DNA of 64,000 nt from Candidatus Saccharimonadota bacterium (GCA_003153395.1 PLYP01000001.1:34733-98732), one strand, 5' to 3'; positions 54,195 to 63,237 are shown, counted from the first letter of the stretch. The notes: generated from the letters alone by a model not told the origin. Numbers and translations are program-made.

Positions 54195-55115
54195 ATGAAT
54201 GCACAAACAGAACTTTTTCCTTCGTCTGCTACAAAACTAGATAGTTCTGGTGGAGTAATAGACATTGATCCTGCAACCATTGGAATTGATCCTGATCAAA
54301 GGATGAACATTACTATAATGGCTGGCAGAATGGGTTTGGCTTTATCCGAAGTATTACCTAAGAATACCTATACCGATCAGGCGTTAAGGGTATATAGAGA
54401 TGACTTTAGAAGAGCCGCACCGGCGCAATTATCTTCTGGATTATATATGCCGTATGGTGATCCTCGCAGACGAAATGCCAAACAACTGGCTGTAATAGGA
54501 AATGAAGAAAGTGGCTTACAGTTACCTGGAATGGTTGGCAGAAACGATGGCGTAGTTGTTTCGGAACAAGAATATATCTGGATTGTTCGAAATGCAGCAG
54601 ATCTGGCTAAGGCAGTTGACGCTAAAGCTAGACGTGCCAATCTGGCCAACACAGTTAAAGAAGAAGTTGAAGAAATAGCTGGCCGCTCGGTAGCGCATAC
54701 AATGCAAGAAAAGCGCAGCACCTTATTTAAACTCGAAGACAGGTTAGTCGGCCAACAAATAGTTCTTAGAAAAGTTGCACGGGATGCCCGGATAGTTTGG
54801 CGGACAACATATAAGTCCAAAGACATAAATGAGTATAGAACCGTTGCCGATGAGCTGATTCATGAAACTGCAAGGATAGCATGTATAAATTTAGAATTCG
54901 GCACAACTGTTGTTAATGCTCTACATCGTGCTATTACTTCAAACTTATACAGGAGAGGATCCAGCAGAGAAATAGCACAGTCCTGGAGAAGATATACTTC
55001 TTTAGTTGGGCTATATATTAATGCTAAATTGGGTAAAATTGATCAATCAAGAAGAGCTTGCGATAGACAACTTAACATGCGGGCTCACTATTTAGAAGTA
55101 CCAAGTGAAATATAA
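54195..55115 (+). CDS. hypothetical protein
   Basis: 306 residues from ATG 54195 (a TTG directly before is also in frame). Soluble and mostly helical, with many Arg and Ala. A central SGLYMPYGDPRRRNAKQLAV segment is followed by a helical C-terminal half (LVGQQIVLRKVARDARIVWR ... RRGSSREIAQSWRRYTSLVG). No family recognised. It overlaps in its last bases with a TATAAT box that may drive the dus gene. Confidence 0.72.
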   Translation: MNAQTELFPSSATKLDSSGGVIDIDPATIGIDPDQRMNITIMAGRMGLALSEVLPKNTYTDQALRVYRDDFRRAAPAQLSSGLYMPYGDPRRRNAKQLAVIGNEESGLQLPGMVGRNDGVVVSEQEYIWIVRNAADLAKAVDAKARRANLANTVKEEVEEIAGRSVAHTMQEKRSTLFKLEDRLVGQQIVLRKVARDARIVWRTTYKSKDINEYRTVADELIHETARIACINLEFGTTVVNALHRAITSNLYRRGSSREIAQSWRRYTSLVGLYINAKLGKIDQSRRACDRQLNMRAHYLEVPSEI

Positions 55116-55124
55116 TAATAAGTA

Positions 55125-56123
55125 ATGTATTTAGACCTACCAAAACCGTTTATGATTCTCGCTCCCATGGATGATGTAACGGATAGTGTATTTCGTCGTG
55201 TTGTCATTAAAGCTCAGGCGCCGGATCTTTGTTTTACCGAATTTGTTAATGTCGATGGTCTTCAAAGTCCAGGTAGGCAAAAATTATTAAAGAAGCTTTA
55301 CTTTACTCCTGAAGAACAGCCACTTATAGCGCAAGTCTGGGGTAAAGACCCGGATAATTTCTATAAGACATCTAAAGAAATTGTAGGTGGCACCATAGCT
55401 AAAGAGATGGGCTTACCTAGGGGCGTTAATTTTGCAGGAGTCGATTTAAATATGGGCTGTCCCCAAAAAACTGAAGTAAGCAGTGGAACATGTGCCGCAT
55501 TAATGAATGACCGTCCCCTGGCTCATGAAATTATAGAGGCCACCAAAAAGGGATTAGGCGGGGAGCTGCTTTTAAGCGTAAAAACGAGAATAGGATTTAA
55601 TACTGTCGATCTTTCATGGATTGAATTCCTGCTTAAACATCAGCTAAGTATGCTTACACTTCATGGTAGAACCCGGAAAGAGAAAAGCGCGGTTTTAGCT
55701 GACTGGGAAGTAATTGGAGAAGCCCGAAAGCTAAGGGATAAAATATCACCCGATACTTTAATTGTCGGGAACGGCGACGTTAGAGATAAACAACATGGCT
55801 TAGAACTAGCAGCTAGATATAATCTTGATGGAATCATGATTGGCCGGGGTATTTTTAGTGATTTATACGCATTTGCTGACAATAGTCCTTGGCAAGAATT
55901 AGAATTTGAAAAAAGAATCGAGCTATTTAAAACTCACGTCGAGTTATTCGCGAGTACTTGGCAGAATAACGAACGGCCAATTCATACCTTAAATAAATTT
56001 TGCAAAATATACATATCGAACTTCGAGGGAGCTAAAGAATTAAGAGAAAAATTCATGAGTGCAAAAAGCGCTCAAGAACTAATTAAAATTATAGATTTCG
56101 CACTTGAAGGACAGATTGCCTAA
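55125..56123 (+). CDS. dus: tRNA-dihydrouridine synthase
   Basis: 332 residues, FMN TIM barrel. MILAPMDDVTDSVFRR starts the barrel; DLNMGCPQKTEVSSGTCAAL includes the catalytic Cys (in SSGTCAA) and the NMGCP motif; LLLSVKTRIGF, TLHGRT, GNGDV and MIGRGIFSDLYAF bind FMN. The C-terminal ~80 residues are the helical tRNA-binding domain. Reduces uridines in tRNA D loops. TATAAT (55111-55116) ends eight bases before the ATG and overlaps the stop codon of the previous gene. Confidence 0.93.
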   Translation: MYLDLPKPFMILAPMDDVTDSVFRRVVIKAQAPDLCFTEFVNVDGLQSPGRQKLLKKLYFTPEEQPLIAQVWGKDPDNFYKTSKEIVGGTIAKEMGLPRGVNFAGVDLNMGCPQKTEVSSGTCAALMNDRPLAHEIIEATKKGLGGELLLSVKTRIGFNTVDLSWIEFLLKHQLSMLTLHGRTRKEKSAVLADWEVIGEARKLRDKISPDTLIVGNGDVRDKQHGLELAARYNLDGIMIGRGIFSDLYAFADNSPWQELEFEKRIELFKTHVELFASTWQNNERPIHTLNKFCKIYISNFEGAKELREKFMSAKSAQELIKIIDFALEGQIA

Positions 56124-56530
56124 ACAGACGTTAATTGAGAATACTCTACGCCCATTCTTTCTAACGAACCATTTGGGAGTATCTCAGCGTCAATATATGC
56201 GGTTCTAGTGTCTATGCCGCTTTCTCTCATAGCTACACTAAATATGCCTTGTAAATAATCCGGGTGCTCAATAACGTCTTTGGCTCTTGGTTCAATTGCA
56301 ACTGCGACAACACCTTCACCAGTCTCTTCTACAACTACCGCTGCTTCATCATATCCGACTGCTCTTTCTTGAGCTATAAAAGCATAAACACTAGCTCTTC
56401 CTGCATACTGTTCAGGAAGTAGTCCTTCATGGAGCTCAAAAATATTAATTTTTGCGCCCCCTGCATTTCTTCGTGTAATTTCACCAAGCATAGGGCCGGC
56501 TTTTATTTTATGTACATCAGCGTTTATCAT
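56120..56530 (-). CDS. hypothetical protein
   Basis: 136 residues from the ATG at 56530, or 149 from a TTG at 56569. MINADVHKIKAGPMLGEITR starts a soluble, acidic, beta-rich protein (VYAFIAQERAVGYDEAAVVV; TAYIDAEILPNGSLERMGVE). No family recognised. Its end overlaps the dus stop by four bases on the opposite strand. A strong promoter lies at 56575-56603; if used, the TTG start would be nearly leaderless. Confidence 0.65.
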   Translation of the reverse strand: MINADVHKIKAGPMLGEITRRNAGGAKINIFELHEGLLPEQYAGRASVYAFIAQERAVGYDEAAVVVEETGEGVVAVAIEPRAKDVIEHPDYLQGIFSVAMRESGIDTRTAYIDAEILPNGSLERMGVEYSQLTSV

Positions 56531-56574
56531 TTTTATTTTCCGCTTTTTATTAATATTTTTTAAACTCAATTAAT

Positions 56575-56603
56575 ATTATAAACCCATGAGTCAAACTCTT
56601 CAA
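56575..56603 (-). promoter_or_regulatory. promoter on the minus strand
   Basis: TTGAAG (56598-56603), 17-base spacer, TATAAT (56575-56580). The box ends five bases before TTG 56569 and 44 bases before ATG 56530. Confidence 0.68.
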
Positions 56604-56702
56604 AGTAATTACAAAATCATGCAAAAAATTTTATGTATTGTATTTATAATTTTAGAGCGGATAATTAGCTTAGATAACGATAACCGTTTTGTCGTTATAA
56701 AG

Positions 56703-56722
56703 AAGAGATATATAAATCTCTT
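56703..56722 (+). other. small leader hairpin upstream of the trehalose enzyme gene
   Basis: AAGAGAT (56703-56709) pairs with ATCTCTT (56716-56722), followed by TT. Just before it ATAACGA pairs with TCGTTAT (about 56674-56698). Possible attenuator or stability element in the 182-base gap; the T-run is too short for a convincing terminator. Confidence 0.4.
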
Positions 56723-56751
56723 TTAGACTTAAAAACGATAAACTAACAAAA

Positions 56752-58437
56752 ATGCCTGCAACTAATAGCGCTGAGCTACAACTCGGTATGGCACATTCAC
56801 CCAGCCATACTTTGAGTGAGGTCGCGTTAGAATCTGTTTTAGCTAGGTCACTTCCTTCAGCCGTTACAGCACCTAAAGCACCGTCGCCCGAAGATACATA
56901 CGCGAAATTTTATGATCCTGAAGACCCGACAACACACTGCGAAGTAAAAGTTACAAGTTCCGTTACCTTAGAAGACATTGCTCGCGTAACACCGCCGGAA
57001 GACATGGAGCGGCTGTATGATTATGCCGAAGAAATGAAAGGCAAACGTATAGTGCGTGTCAATGCTACTGCTGCCGGCGGTGGTGTAGCAATTATGAATT
57101 CCCCGTGGGTGCATTTAATGCAGGAACTTGGTGTTAATGCTAGCTGGCACGCGCTTAAACCAGACCCTGAAGCAGCAGAGGTAACTAAAGGGAAGTTCCA
57201 TAATGTTCTTCAGAATGTCGCCGGTGAAGGTGTAAGACTGACTGAAGAAGACAAAGAAGTGTACGAGAACTGGATAGCAGAAAACGTGCCGTTACTTGAA
57301 GAACCTCTTAGGGAAGCAGCTGTAATCATCATTGATGACTGGCAGCCATCGCGACTCATTAAGTATATAAAAGGCTTCGAGGAACAAACGGAGCACGGTC
57401 CGGTTTTTCATCTAGGAATTAACCCAAACGCCAAGATACTTTTCAGAGATCATATACATACTCGGGCTGATCTTATGGGAAAAGAGGGTACTCCACAACA
57501 CACTACCTGGAAATACTTATGGGAAGATAACCAAATTAATAAAGCCGATGTCTTCATTGTTCATCCTAAGCCGGAGTTTGTTCCTCCGGACGTTCCAGAT
57601 GACAAAGTAGTATATATGCCAGCGACGTGCGATCTACTCGACGATCTAAATAGACAATTAAGTGAAGAGGAAAGGCGAAAAGGGATAGCCTTTATAAATG
57701 AACATCTTGCCGAAACGGATGGTCAACTACCTATTGATCCAGACCGTCCATACATAGCCTTAGTAGCTCGTTTTGATGGATCTAAAGGTATGCCACAGGG
57801 AATGGAATCCTATGCAAAAGCTAGACAGCTCTTACTAGACCAAGGAGTAAAAGAAGCAGATCTCCCGCAATTCGTACTTATAGGTAACGGCTCTATTGAT
57901 GATCCGGATGGCCCAAAACTTAAAAGAGAGATGCTTGATTTAAGAGCTGGTATATATGCTGATATTAAAGACGACATAAAAATTGTCCGAGTTCCACATA
58001 ACGATGCTGCTATTAACGCGATTGTCGGCGGAGCTAAAATTGCATATCAGCCATCTACCGCGGAAGGATTTGAATCCAGAGTTACAGACGCAATACTACA
58101 AGGTGTGCCGGTAATAGGCTCAGACAGGGGCGGAATACCGCTGCAGATTGAAGAAGGTAGATCCGGATATGTTATTGATCCGTATGATACTGACGAGTGG
58201 GCTAGAAGAACGGCAGAATTATTAACTGACGAAGTCGCCTACGCCGAAATGAGAAGGACAACTTTAGAGCTCGCTAGAAGTAAAAACTACGCTTTTACAA
58301 CAGTTCCAAACGTTCTCAGGTGGCTATGGCTAAGCTCTAATGTTAAGCCAGGGCTCCAAGGCAACCAATGTCGGGTAGATGAACTAATGGCATACATGGA
58401 ACTGGGTTTAGAGGACCAGGTGTTTGCTAATAATTAA
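56752..58437 (+). CDS. GT4 trehalose phosphorylase / trehalose synthase (TreT-like)
   Basis: 561 residues. After a ~95-residue N-terminal extension, RIVRVNATAAGGGVAIMNSP opens a GT-B fold. IIIDDWQPSRLI, RDHIHTRADLMGKEGTPQHT and VVYMPATCDLLDDLN match the retaining trehalose phosphorylase / trehalose glycosyltransferring synthase group, and YQPSTAEGFESRVTDAILQG is the donor site. It makes or splits trehalose using glucose-1-phosphate or NDP-glucose. The HxH and PAT-x-D-L/W-L-D-x-LN patterns look closer to the fungal-type phosphorylase. Cytoplasmic. Confidence 0.77.
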   Translation: MPATNSAELQLGMAHSPSHTLSEVALESVLARSLPSAVTAPKAPSPEDTYAKFYDPEDPTTHCEVKVTSSVTLEDIARVTPPEDMERLYDYAEEMKGKRIVRVNATAAGGGVAIMNSPWVHLMQELGVNASWHALKPDPEAAEVTKGKFHNVLQNVAGEGVRLTEEDKEVYENWIAENVPLLEEPLREAAVIIIDDWQPSRLIKYIKGFEEQTEHGPVFHLGINPNAKILFRDHIHTRADLMGKEGTPQHTTWKYLWEDNQINKADVFIVHPKPEFVPPDVPDDKVVYMPATCDLLDDLNRQLSEEERRKGIAFINEHLAETDGQLPIDPDRPYIALVARFDGSKGMPQGMESYAKARQLLLDQGVKEADLPQFVLIGNGSIDDPDGPKLKREMLDLRAGIYADIKDDIKIVRVPHNDAAINAIVGGAKIAYQPSTAEGFESRVTDAILQGVPVIGSDRGGIPLQIEEGRSGYVIDPYDTDEWARRTAELLTDEVAYAEMRRTTLELARSKNYAFTTVPNVLRWLWLSSNVKPGLQGNQCRVDELMAYMELGLEDQVFANN

Positions 58438-58532
58438 ATGCTTATGTTTATTGACTCTAAACTCTAATCATGATTATCTGTAGTCACCGGATAATTAAGT
58501 AAACAAAAATTGAAAATAAAACGGATTAAATC

Positions 58533-61262
58533 TTGAATCTAAGCAAAACAAGTATGTCAAACTCACTTAAGTTATTTAAGGATAACTACCGCTACATTAT
58601 AGGAGTAGTTTTTGTTGTGCTGTTTGCTTTTATTGGCGTGAAGTTATTATCACAAAGTGGTGCTAGCTCGCCACCCCTTTACAGTAAAATGATTGGCCTC
58701 AATGGAACTTATTCTGATAGTGGCCACGACTACGTCCAAGATGCAAAAAATATGAATGTTCAATGGATGCGGATAGAAACCTGGGGAGATAATGCTAATT
58801 ACGAAACTACTTGTACAAGTAAACTTATAACTCAAAATGCTTGTGGAGTTCCAGCAGCGTTTACTAATTTGGCTAATCACGGTATACACCCATGGATTAT
58901 GGTTAACGACTATGGTACTAGTTGGGTGCAAGACGGGAATTGCGTTGATTCAAATAACACACTAGTTTCAAATTACACCGGTACTTGCACAGGTAAGGCA
59001 GCTTGGATACAAGCAGCAATACATGCCGCAACTACATACGCGAAAGGTGGGACTTTTTGGAATGGTAAAACTGATTTAGGCAGCCCTACTATTGAAATTG
59101 CGAATGAACCATATGGAGCTTGGTATAAATGGCCGGACAGTGGTTGGTTGTTTCCAGGTGAATACGCAAAAATGGTTAAAGAAGCAGCCATTGCGGTAAG
59201 CACGGCTACTAATGGTCGAATTAAACTTACAGCTGCAGCTACCGGAGATTATCAAAATTCTGCAGGTCAGTGGCGGCATTGGTCATCTGACATGCTGGCA
59301 GCAGTGCCGGACCTTGAAAACTATATTGCAGGCGTAGTTATTCATCCATACGGCGATATACCTTCTATTGATGATAGTAATACCCCCACGCCAAGTACTT
59401 TTGGAAGATTCACGGGTTGTTATGGACCTACAAGTGGACAGAGCGGGATATGTTCATTAGGAGCAGGTACATCTATAACTCAGAGTGGCAATGTCATAAC
59501 CGGACATGGAGTAAATTTTGCTGACCAGAAATATAGCGACTATTTAGGTAACAATGGATGGAGCCTAAACGGAAGCACAATATATTATGCCGATGGATCT
59601 ACTGGAATAGTTGAATACTCTAGCCCTACTACTTTAATAAGTACTGTAAGTAAGAATATAAGCACTCCCGAGACGTATAACATTAGTTATGACGATGCTA
59701 ACTATTCACATCAATCTTTATATACAATTCATGCCCTATGGAACCCCAATACACCTATATATGTAACTGAAGTCGGTGTAAAAGCTGCACAAACATATAA
59801 TGGCGGCGGTCAGGCCGGCTTCAATATTCAAGATAAAGCTATGGACTATTACTTTAATGAGCTAAAAAATAATAGCTGGGAAATGGGTATGTTCTGGTAT
59901 AACCAAAAAGATTACCAGTCATTTAACTCTGGCGGAGATAATGGTTGGGCATTAATGGATCAGAATAATAATTTAAAACCTGCTTGGGCCACGTATCAAA
60001 AAGATGCATTAGCCATAGAAAATTCAGGTTCAAGCTCTACTATTGCTGTAAACATGTCTAACCCTGTTCCAAATTCAACACTTTCTGGGACTACTAACTT
60101 AGGCGCTCAGCCTACAAGTTCAGCAAACATTACTGGCGTTCAGTTTAAATTAGACGGTAATAATTTAGGGCCGATAATTACTACTAGCCCTTATAGTTAC
60201 AGTTGGAATACTTCTCAAGTGGCAAATGGACCTCATACCCTTACAGCAGTAGCCACAGATAGTACGGGCTATAGCGCAACTTCAAGTTTAGATACCATAT
60301 ATATCAACAATACTCAGAGTGGCGGTGGTGGAGGAAGCGGAGGTGGCACAGGAGGAAATCCAACTACTGTTCAAAACTATGTATGGAATTCAAGCACCAA
60401 AACACTCAGTTGGTCAGCTTACCCAGGAGCAAGTTCATATACAATCGCAGAAGTACATAACCCAAATGTGAGCTCCACGGCAAGCAATTACCGAAATCCA
60501 ACTAATTATTCATGGCCTCATGTCGCTTCCACTTCTTGTGTTGTGGGATCTTCTTGTTCAATTCCAGTTCCTTCTTCGGGCGAGACAGTAAACTTCGGTA
60601 TTCAAGCATTAGATACAAACGGCAATGCTGTTACTGGATCTACCTGGGCTAAGGAATTAACAGTTGTGTGGCCGACGATTAAACCAGCAAGTCCTCCAAC
60701 TCAGCCTACTAACCTAGTAGCAAAAGCGTTGAATAGTACTCAAATAAACTTGAGCTGGACAGCTAGTACCGCTACGGCAAACAACATAACAATATCCGGG
60801 TATCAGATTTATAGAAGTTCTGGAGGTTCTAACGCTACACTAGCAGGAACATCTAACACGAATAGCTACGGCGATACCGGTCTTTCACCAAGTACGGCAT
60901 ATTCCTATTATGTAATTGCAGTGGACAGTTCTAATAGTAAATCAGTCGCATCCTCGTCCGCTGGAAGTACTACGCAACCTTCAGGAAGTTCTATAGTAAC
61001 AGTGGATGGAGCAGTGACCAGCAGTATATCACCTTATAAAGGCCTACTTAATGTTTATGTACATACTGGTAAATATGGAACTAAAAACGGTGCAGCAACT
61101 GCACAAACTAACTCTTCAGGACAATATATACTTACAAATATTATAGCCAACCGCAAGCACCTATACTCTTACCAGCTTAAAGGGTATAAAAGTCAGAGCT
61201 TCAGCATATATATTAAATCCGGTATATATAATAAAAATGTTAGTTTAGTACCTATAAAGTAA
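58533..61262 (+). CDS. secreted multidomain glycoside hydrolase-like protein
   Basis: 909 residues from TTG 58533; ATG 58554 (residue 8) is equally possible. Membrane/signal segment about 20-40. Residues ~50-490 form a clan-A TIM barrel: IEIANEPYG (acid/base Glu192) and IYVTEVG (nucleophile Glu413), with VVIHPYG between. An insertion at ~295-385 (CYGPTSGQSGICSL ... GIVEYSSPTTLIST) looks like a separate beta module. Then come an Ig-like domain (~503-593), a Gly/Ser linker, two FnIII-like domains (~610-815) and a C-terminal carboxypeptidase-regulatory-like domain. A surface glycan-degrading enzyme is likely; substrate unknown. Confidence 0.78.
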   Translation: MNLSKTSMSNSLKLFKDNYRYIIGVVFVVLFAFIGVKLLSQSGASSPPLYSKMIGLNGTYSDSGHDYVQDAKNMNVQWMRIETWGDNANYETTCTSKLITQNACGVPAAFTNLANHGIHPWIMVNDYGTSWVQDGNCVDSNNTLVSNYTGTCTGKAAWIQAAIHAATTYAKGGTFWNGKTDLGSPTIEIANEPYGAWYKWPDSGWLFPGEYAKMVKEAAIAVSTATNGRIKLTAAATGDYQNSAGQWRHWSSDMLAAVPDLENYIAGVVIHPYGDIPSIDDSNTPTPSTFGRFTGCYGPTSGQSGICSLGAGTSITQSGNVITGHGVNFADQKYSDYLGNNGWSLNGSTIYYADGSTGIVEYSSPTTLISTVSKNISTPETYNISYDDANYSHQSLYTIHALWNPNTPIYVTEVGVKAAQTYNGGGQAGFNIQDKAMDYYFNELKNNSWEMGMFWYNQKDYQSFNSGGDNGWALMDQNNNLKPAWATYQKDALAIENSGSSSTIAVNMSNPVPNSTLSGTTNLGAQPTSSANITGVQFKLDGNNLGPIITTSPYSYSWNTSQVANGPHTLTAVATDSTGYSATSSLDTIYINNTQSGGGGGSGGGTGGNPTTVQNYVWNSSTKTLSWSAYPGASSYTIAEVHNPNVSSTASNYRNPTNYSWPHVASTSCVVGSSCSIPVPSSGETVNFGIQALDTNGNAVTGSTWAKELTVVWPTIKPASPPTQPTNLVAKALNSTQINLSWTASTATANNITISGYQIYRSSGGSNATLAGTSNTNSYGDTGLSPSTAYSYYVIAVDSSNSKSVASSSAGSTTQPSGSSIVTVDGAVTSSISPYKGLLNVYVHTGKYGTKNGAATAQTNSSGQYILTNIIANRKHLYSYQLKGYKSQSFSIYIKSGIYNKNVSLVPIK

Positions 61263-61277
61263 GGTTCAAATAAAATA

Positions 61278-61739
61278 ATGTCATTAACAGAAAAAAATTA
61301 TATAAACCCAAATGAAAAACCTAATTCTTCTACATGGAGAGCTGCACTTTTTAGCTTAACTTTATTTATAAGTTTTATGGCGCTGACAAGCTATTTAGCT
61401 TTTTGGAATAATAATAAAAAACCCACGGTATCGCAAAGCGCAAACGTAGCATCGTCCATAAATGCACCCGCACAAGTTAATATAACCAACAAGGGATTTG
61501 TTCCAGCTAGTATAACTATACAAATAGGCCAAGCAGTTATCTGGACTAATAATGACGTATCTCAGCATTCAGTAATTTCTGACGACCCTTTGCCTACTAA
61601 TAGTTCGATGCCAAGTGTTAACTCCAGTCTACCATTAAGTCAAAATGACAGCTTTAGCTACATTTTTAATGCTAGAGGGACTTTTTCATATCATGATGAT
61701 CAGGGCCCTAATTTTACCGGATCTATAATAGTTAAATAA
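61278..61739 (+). CDS. membrane-anchored cupredoxin-like protein with incomplete copper site
   Basis: 153 residues. Membrane helix about 23-43, then a cupredoxin fold: VNITNKGFVPASITIQIGQ, VIWTNNDVSQHSVISDD, GTFSYHDDQGPNFTGSIIV. The first His ligand is present in SQHSV, but the usual Cys-x2-His-x4-Met loop reads HDDQGPNF, so the Cys and Met are missing. It may bind copper through His residues (type 2 like) or have lost copper. 15 bases after the glycosidase gene, probably co-transcribed. Confidence 0.75.
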   Translation: MSLTEKNYINPNEKPNSSTWRAALFSLTLFISFMALTSYLAFWNNNKKPTVSQSANVASSINAPAQVNITNKGFVPASITIQIGQAVIWTNNDVSQHSVISDDPLPTNSSMPSVNSSLPLSQNDSFSYIFNARGTFSYHDDQGPNFTGSIIVK

Positions 61740-61781
61740 AAAGAATAATAAACTTCTTAAGTTAGAAAAACAGAACTTTAT

Positions 61782-62303
61782 CTATATTTGATTCTGTGCT
61801 CGAAGTACCAGTGAGCCAAGAATCTCCCTAGGTAACCACAAGAGTAGTGAGCGTGTCCATGGCTGCTCAGATTCTGAGTCGAATTGATCGGGAAGATTAG
61901 CTGGAACACTGAACCTAATATCGAGTTTATCTGACTGCATGGCAATACGTCCGATATGATGCGCTTGACCAGTCATCATGGCGTGTTCTAAACCCTCACT
62001 TTCCATAAATTGTTTAGCCTCAACAAGCGTTCCCCAGGTTCCAACACCTTGATTAAAATTGTTAGTTACAGGTCCTTCTACTACATGAGCAACTTGTGCA
62101 TCACCATCAGGGAAAGCATTAACTAAAGTACGGTCAGCTATAATCGGCCTGTCTTTAGCTCGAACGATAATTAAAGTAGCCAAAAGACGATTAACGCTGT
62201 TTTCTCCGACCGAAGTTCCAAATGAGTTTCCAATGACACAGTCGGCATCATCAGGATTACCTGTAACTTCGTAGTGCCCCAAAGCCGACTGGACTATGTT
62301 CAT
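61782..62303 (-). CDS. DUF218/YdcF-like protein (tentative)
   Basis: 173 residues, no membrane helix. DADCVIGNSFGTSVGENSVNRL, a SEGLEHAMMTGQAHHIGRIAM segment and an ending LLWLPREILGSLVLRAQ recall the DUF218 (YdcF/SanA) fold: early G-x-S loop, late T-x-x-x-H-x-x-R, and W-x-R-E near the end. It is shorter than most. Function unknown. Its last part converges on the cupredoxin gene. Confidence 0.5.
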   Translation of the reverse strand: MNIVQSALGHYEVTGNPDDADCVIGNSFGTSVGENSVNRLLATLIIVRAKDRPIIADRTLVNAFPDGDAQVAHVVEGPVTNNFNQGVGTWGTLVEAKQFMESEGLEHAMMTGQAHHIGRIAMQSDKLDIRFSVPANLPDQFDSESEQPWTRSLLLWLPREILGSLVLRAQNQI

Positions 62304-62340
62304 AATGCATATAGTACAATAATTACATAAATAAGCAAGT

Positions 62341-62454
62341 ATGGTGGACTTAACTGGATATTTTTGGAATCAAATACGTGAACAACTGACTTCTTGGTAT
62401 AAGGAATTCTCTGGGTCTGTGATAGGCCAGGGAATAATAACTGCCAAGCTTTAA
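62341..62454 (+). CDS. possible 37-residue protein
   Basis: ATG 62341 opens 37 codons ending TAA 62452-62454: MVDLTGYFWNQIREQLTSWY then KEFSGSVIGQGIITAKL. Amphipathic and aromatic. TACAAT at 62315-62320 could be a -10 box; no ribosome binding site is seen. It lies in the 169-base gap between two minus-strand genes. May be chance or a gene remnant. Confidence 0.25.
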   Translation: MVDLTGYFWNQIREQLTSWYKEFSGSVIGQGIITAKL

Positions 62455-62472
62455 TTGAACCAAGAAATGAAA

Positions 62473-63174
62473 TTAATAGTGCATTGATTGAATGACTAAA
62501 ATCGCATCTTTAAAATCTTGATTGTTCTGGGCTTGGTTAATAGTCATTGATGGAGGACTAGTCCCAAAATTACCTAATATTCTAAAATATTTAGCATCTA
62601 TTGCTCCCGTTGTGTCATTCGGCCCCACTGCAGTTTTATCTACTGGAAGCGATGTTTCGTCGCTAGGAGTTATCTGTAATCCACCCGAGTCTATTTGTGT
62701 ATTGCTAAAGGCAAGGCTATTCGGCATCCTAGCGTATCCAAATACAAAATAATCAGATTGTCCTAAAAATCTGACAGGTAAGGGCATGCTTGTGTCCTGT
62801 GGCCTTGGGTCTCCTCCATTCGCTGTACCATCTTCTATAATAAAATTAAACCCATCACCAGAAGCCATTATTACACTATCTTGGGTTGAGGATGGAGGGC
62901 TGTTTGTTGCTAACCAGCTTGATGGATACATGAAACTTAGCTTTTCAACTGGCAAAGTATATGATTTCCAGCCTGTATATGGATTGGTGGCAGTTGTTGA
63001 GTTTGTCTTTGGAGTATTTGTTACAGTTTTAGTTATCGTTACAACTTTAGGTGGAGTCTTATGATGATTCTTATAAACCAAATAACCAACAGCTCCAATA
63101 AGCACTAGAATAATTACTATCAATATTGCTTCAACGGTACCAAAACCTTTTTCATTATTCTTAAGTATTCGCAT
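62473..63174 (-). CDS. type IV pilin-like membrane-anchored protein
   Basis: 233 residues from ATG 63174; the frame is open 16 codons further up but AAGGA before 63174 supports this start. The N-terminus MRILKNNEKGFGTVEAILIV shows a short basic leader, then G|FGTVE followed by a ~20-residue hydrophobic helix: the class III/type IV prepilin cleavage pattern with Glu at +5. A Thr/Pro linker leads to a globular part starting at YTGWKSYTLPVEKLSFMYPS, a pattern seen in PsbP-like lipid-surface domains. It is likely exported and may be assembled as a minor pilin. Confidence 0.65.
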   Translation of the reverse strand: MRILKNNEKGFGTVEAILIVIILVLIGAVGYLVYKNHHKTPPKVVTITKTVTNTPKTNSTTATNPYTGWKSYTLPVEKLSFMYPSSWLATNSPPSSTQDSVIMASGDGFNFIIEDGTANGGDPRPQDTSMPLPVRFLGQSDYFVFGYARMPNSLAFSNTQIDSGGLQITPSDETSLPVDKTAVGPNDTTGAIDAKYFRILGNFGTSPPSMTINQAQNNQDFKDAILVIQSMHY

Positions 63175-63237
63175 CGCATATTTCCTTATACTAAATAGTT
63201 GTTTTAAGCATAAGCTAAACAAACTCTAAGTACAAAC

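Noticed and set aside
61278..61739. Normal blue copper plastocyanin
   Set aside because: The Cys and Met ligands are absent from the C-terminal loop.
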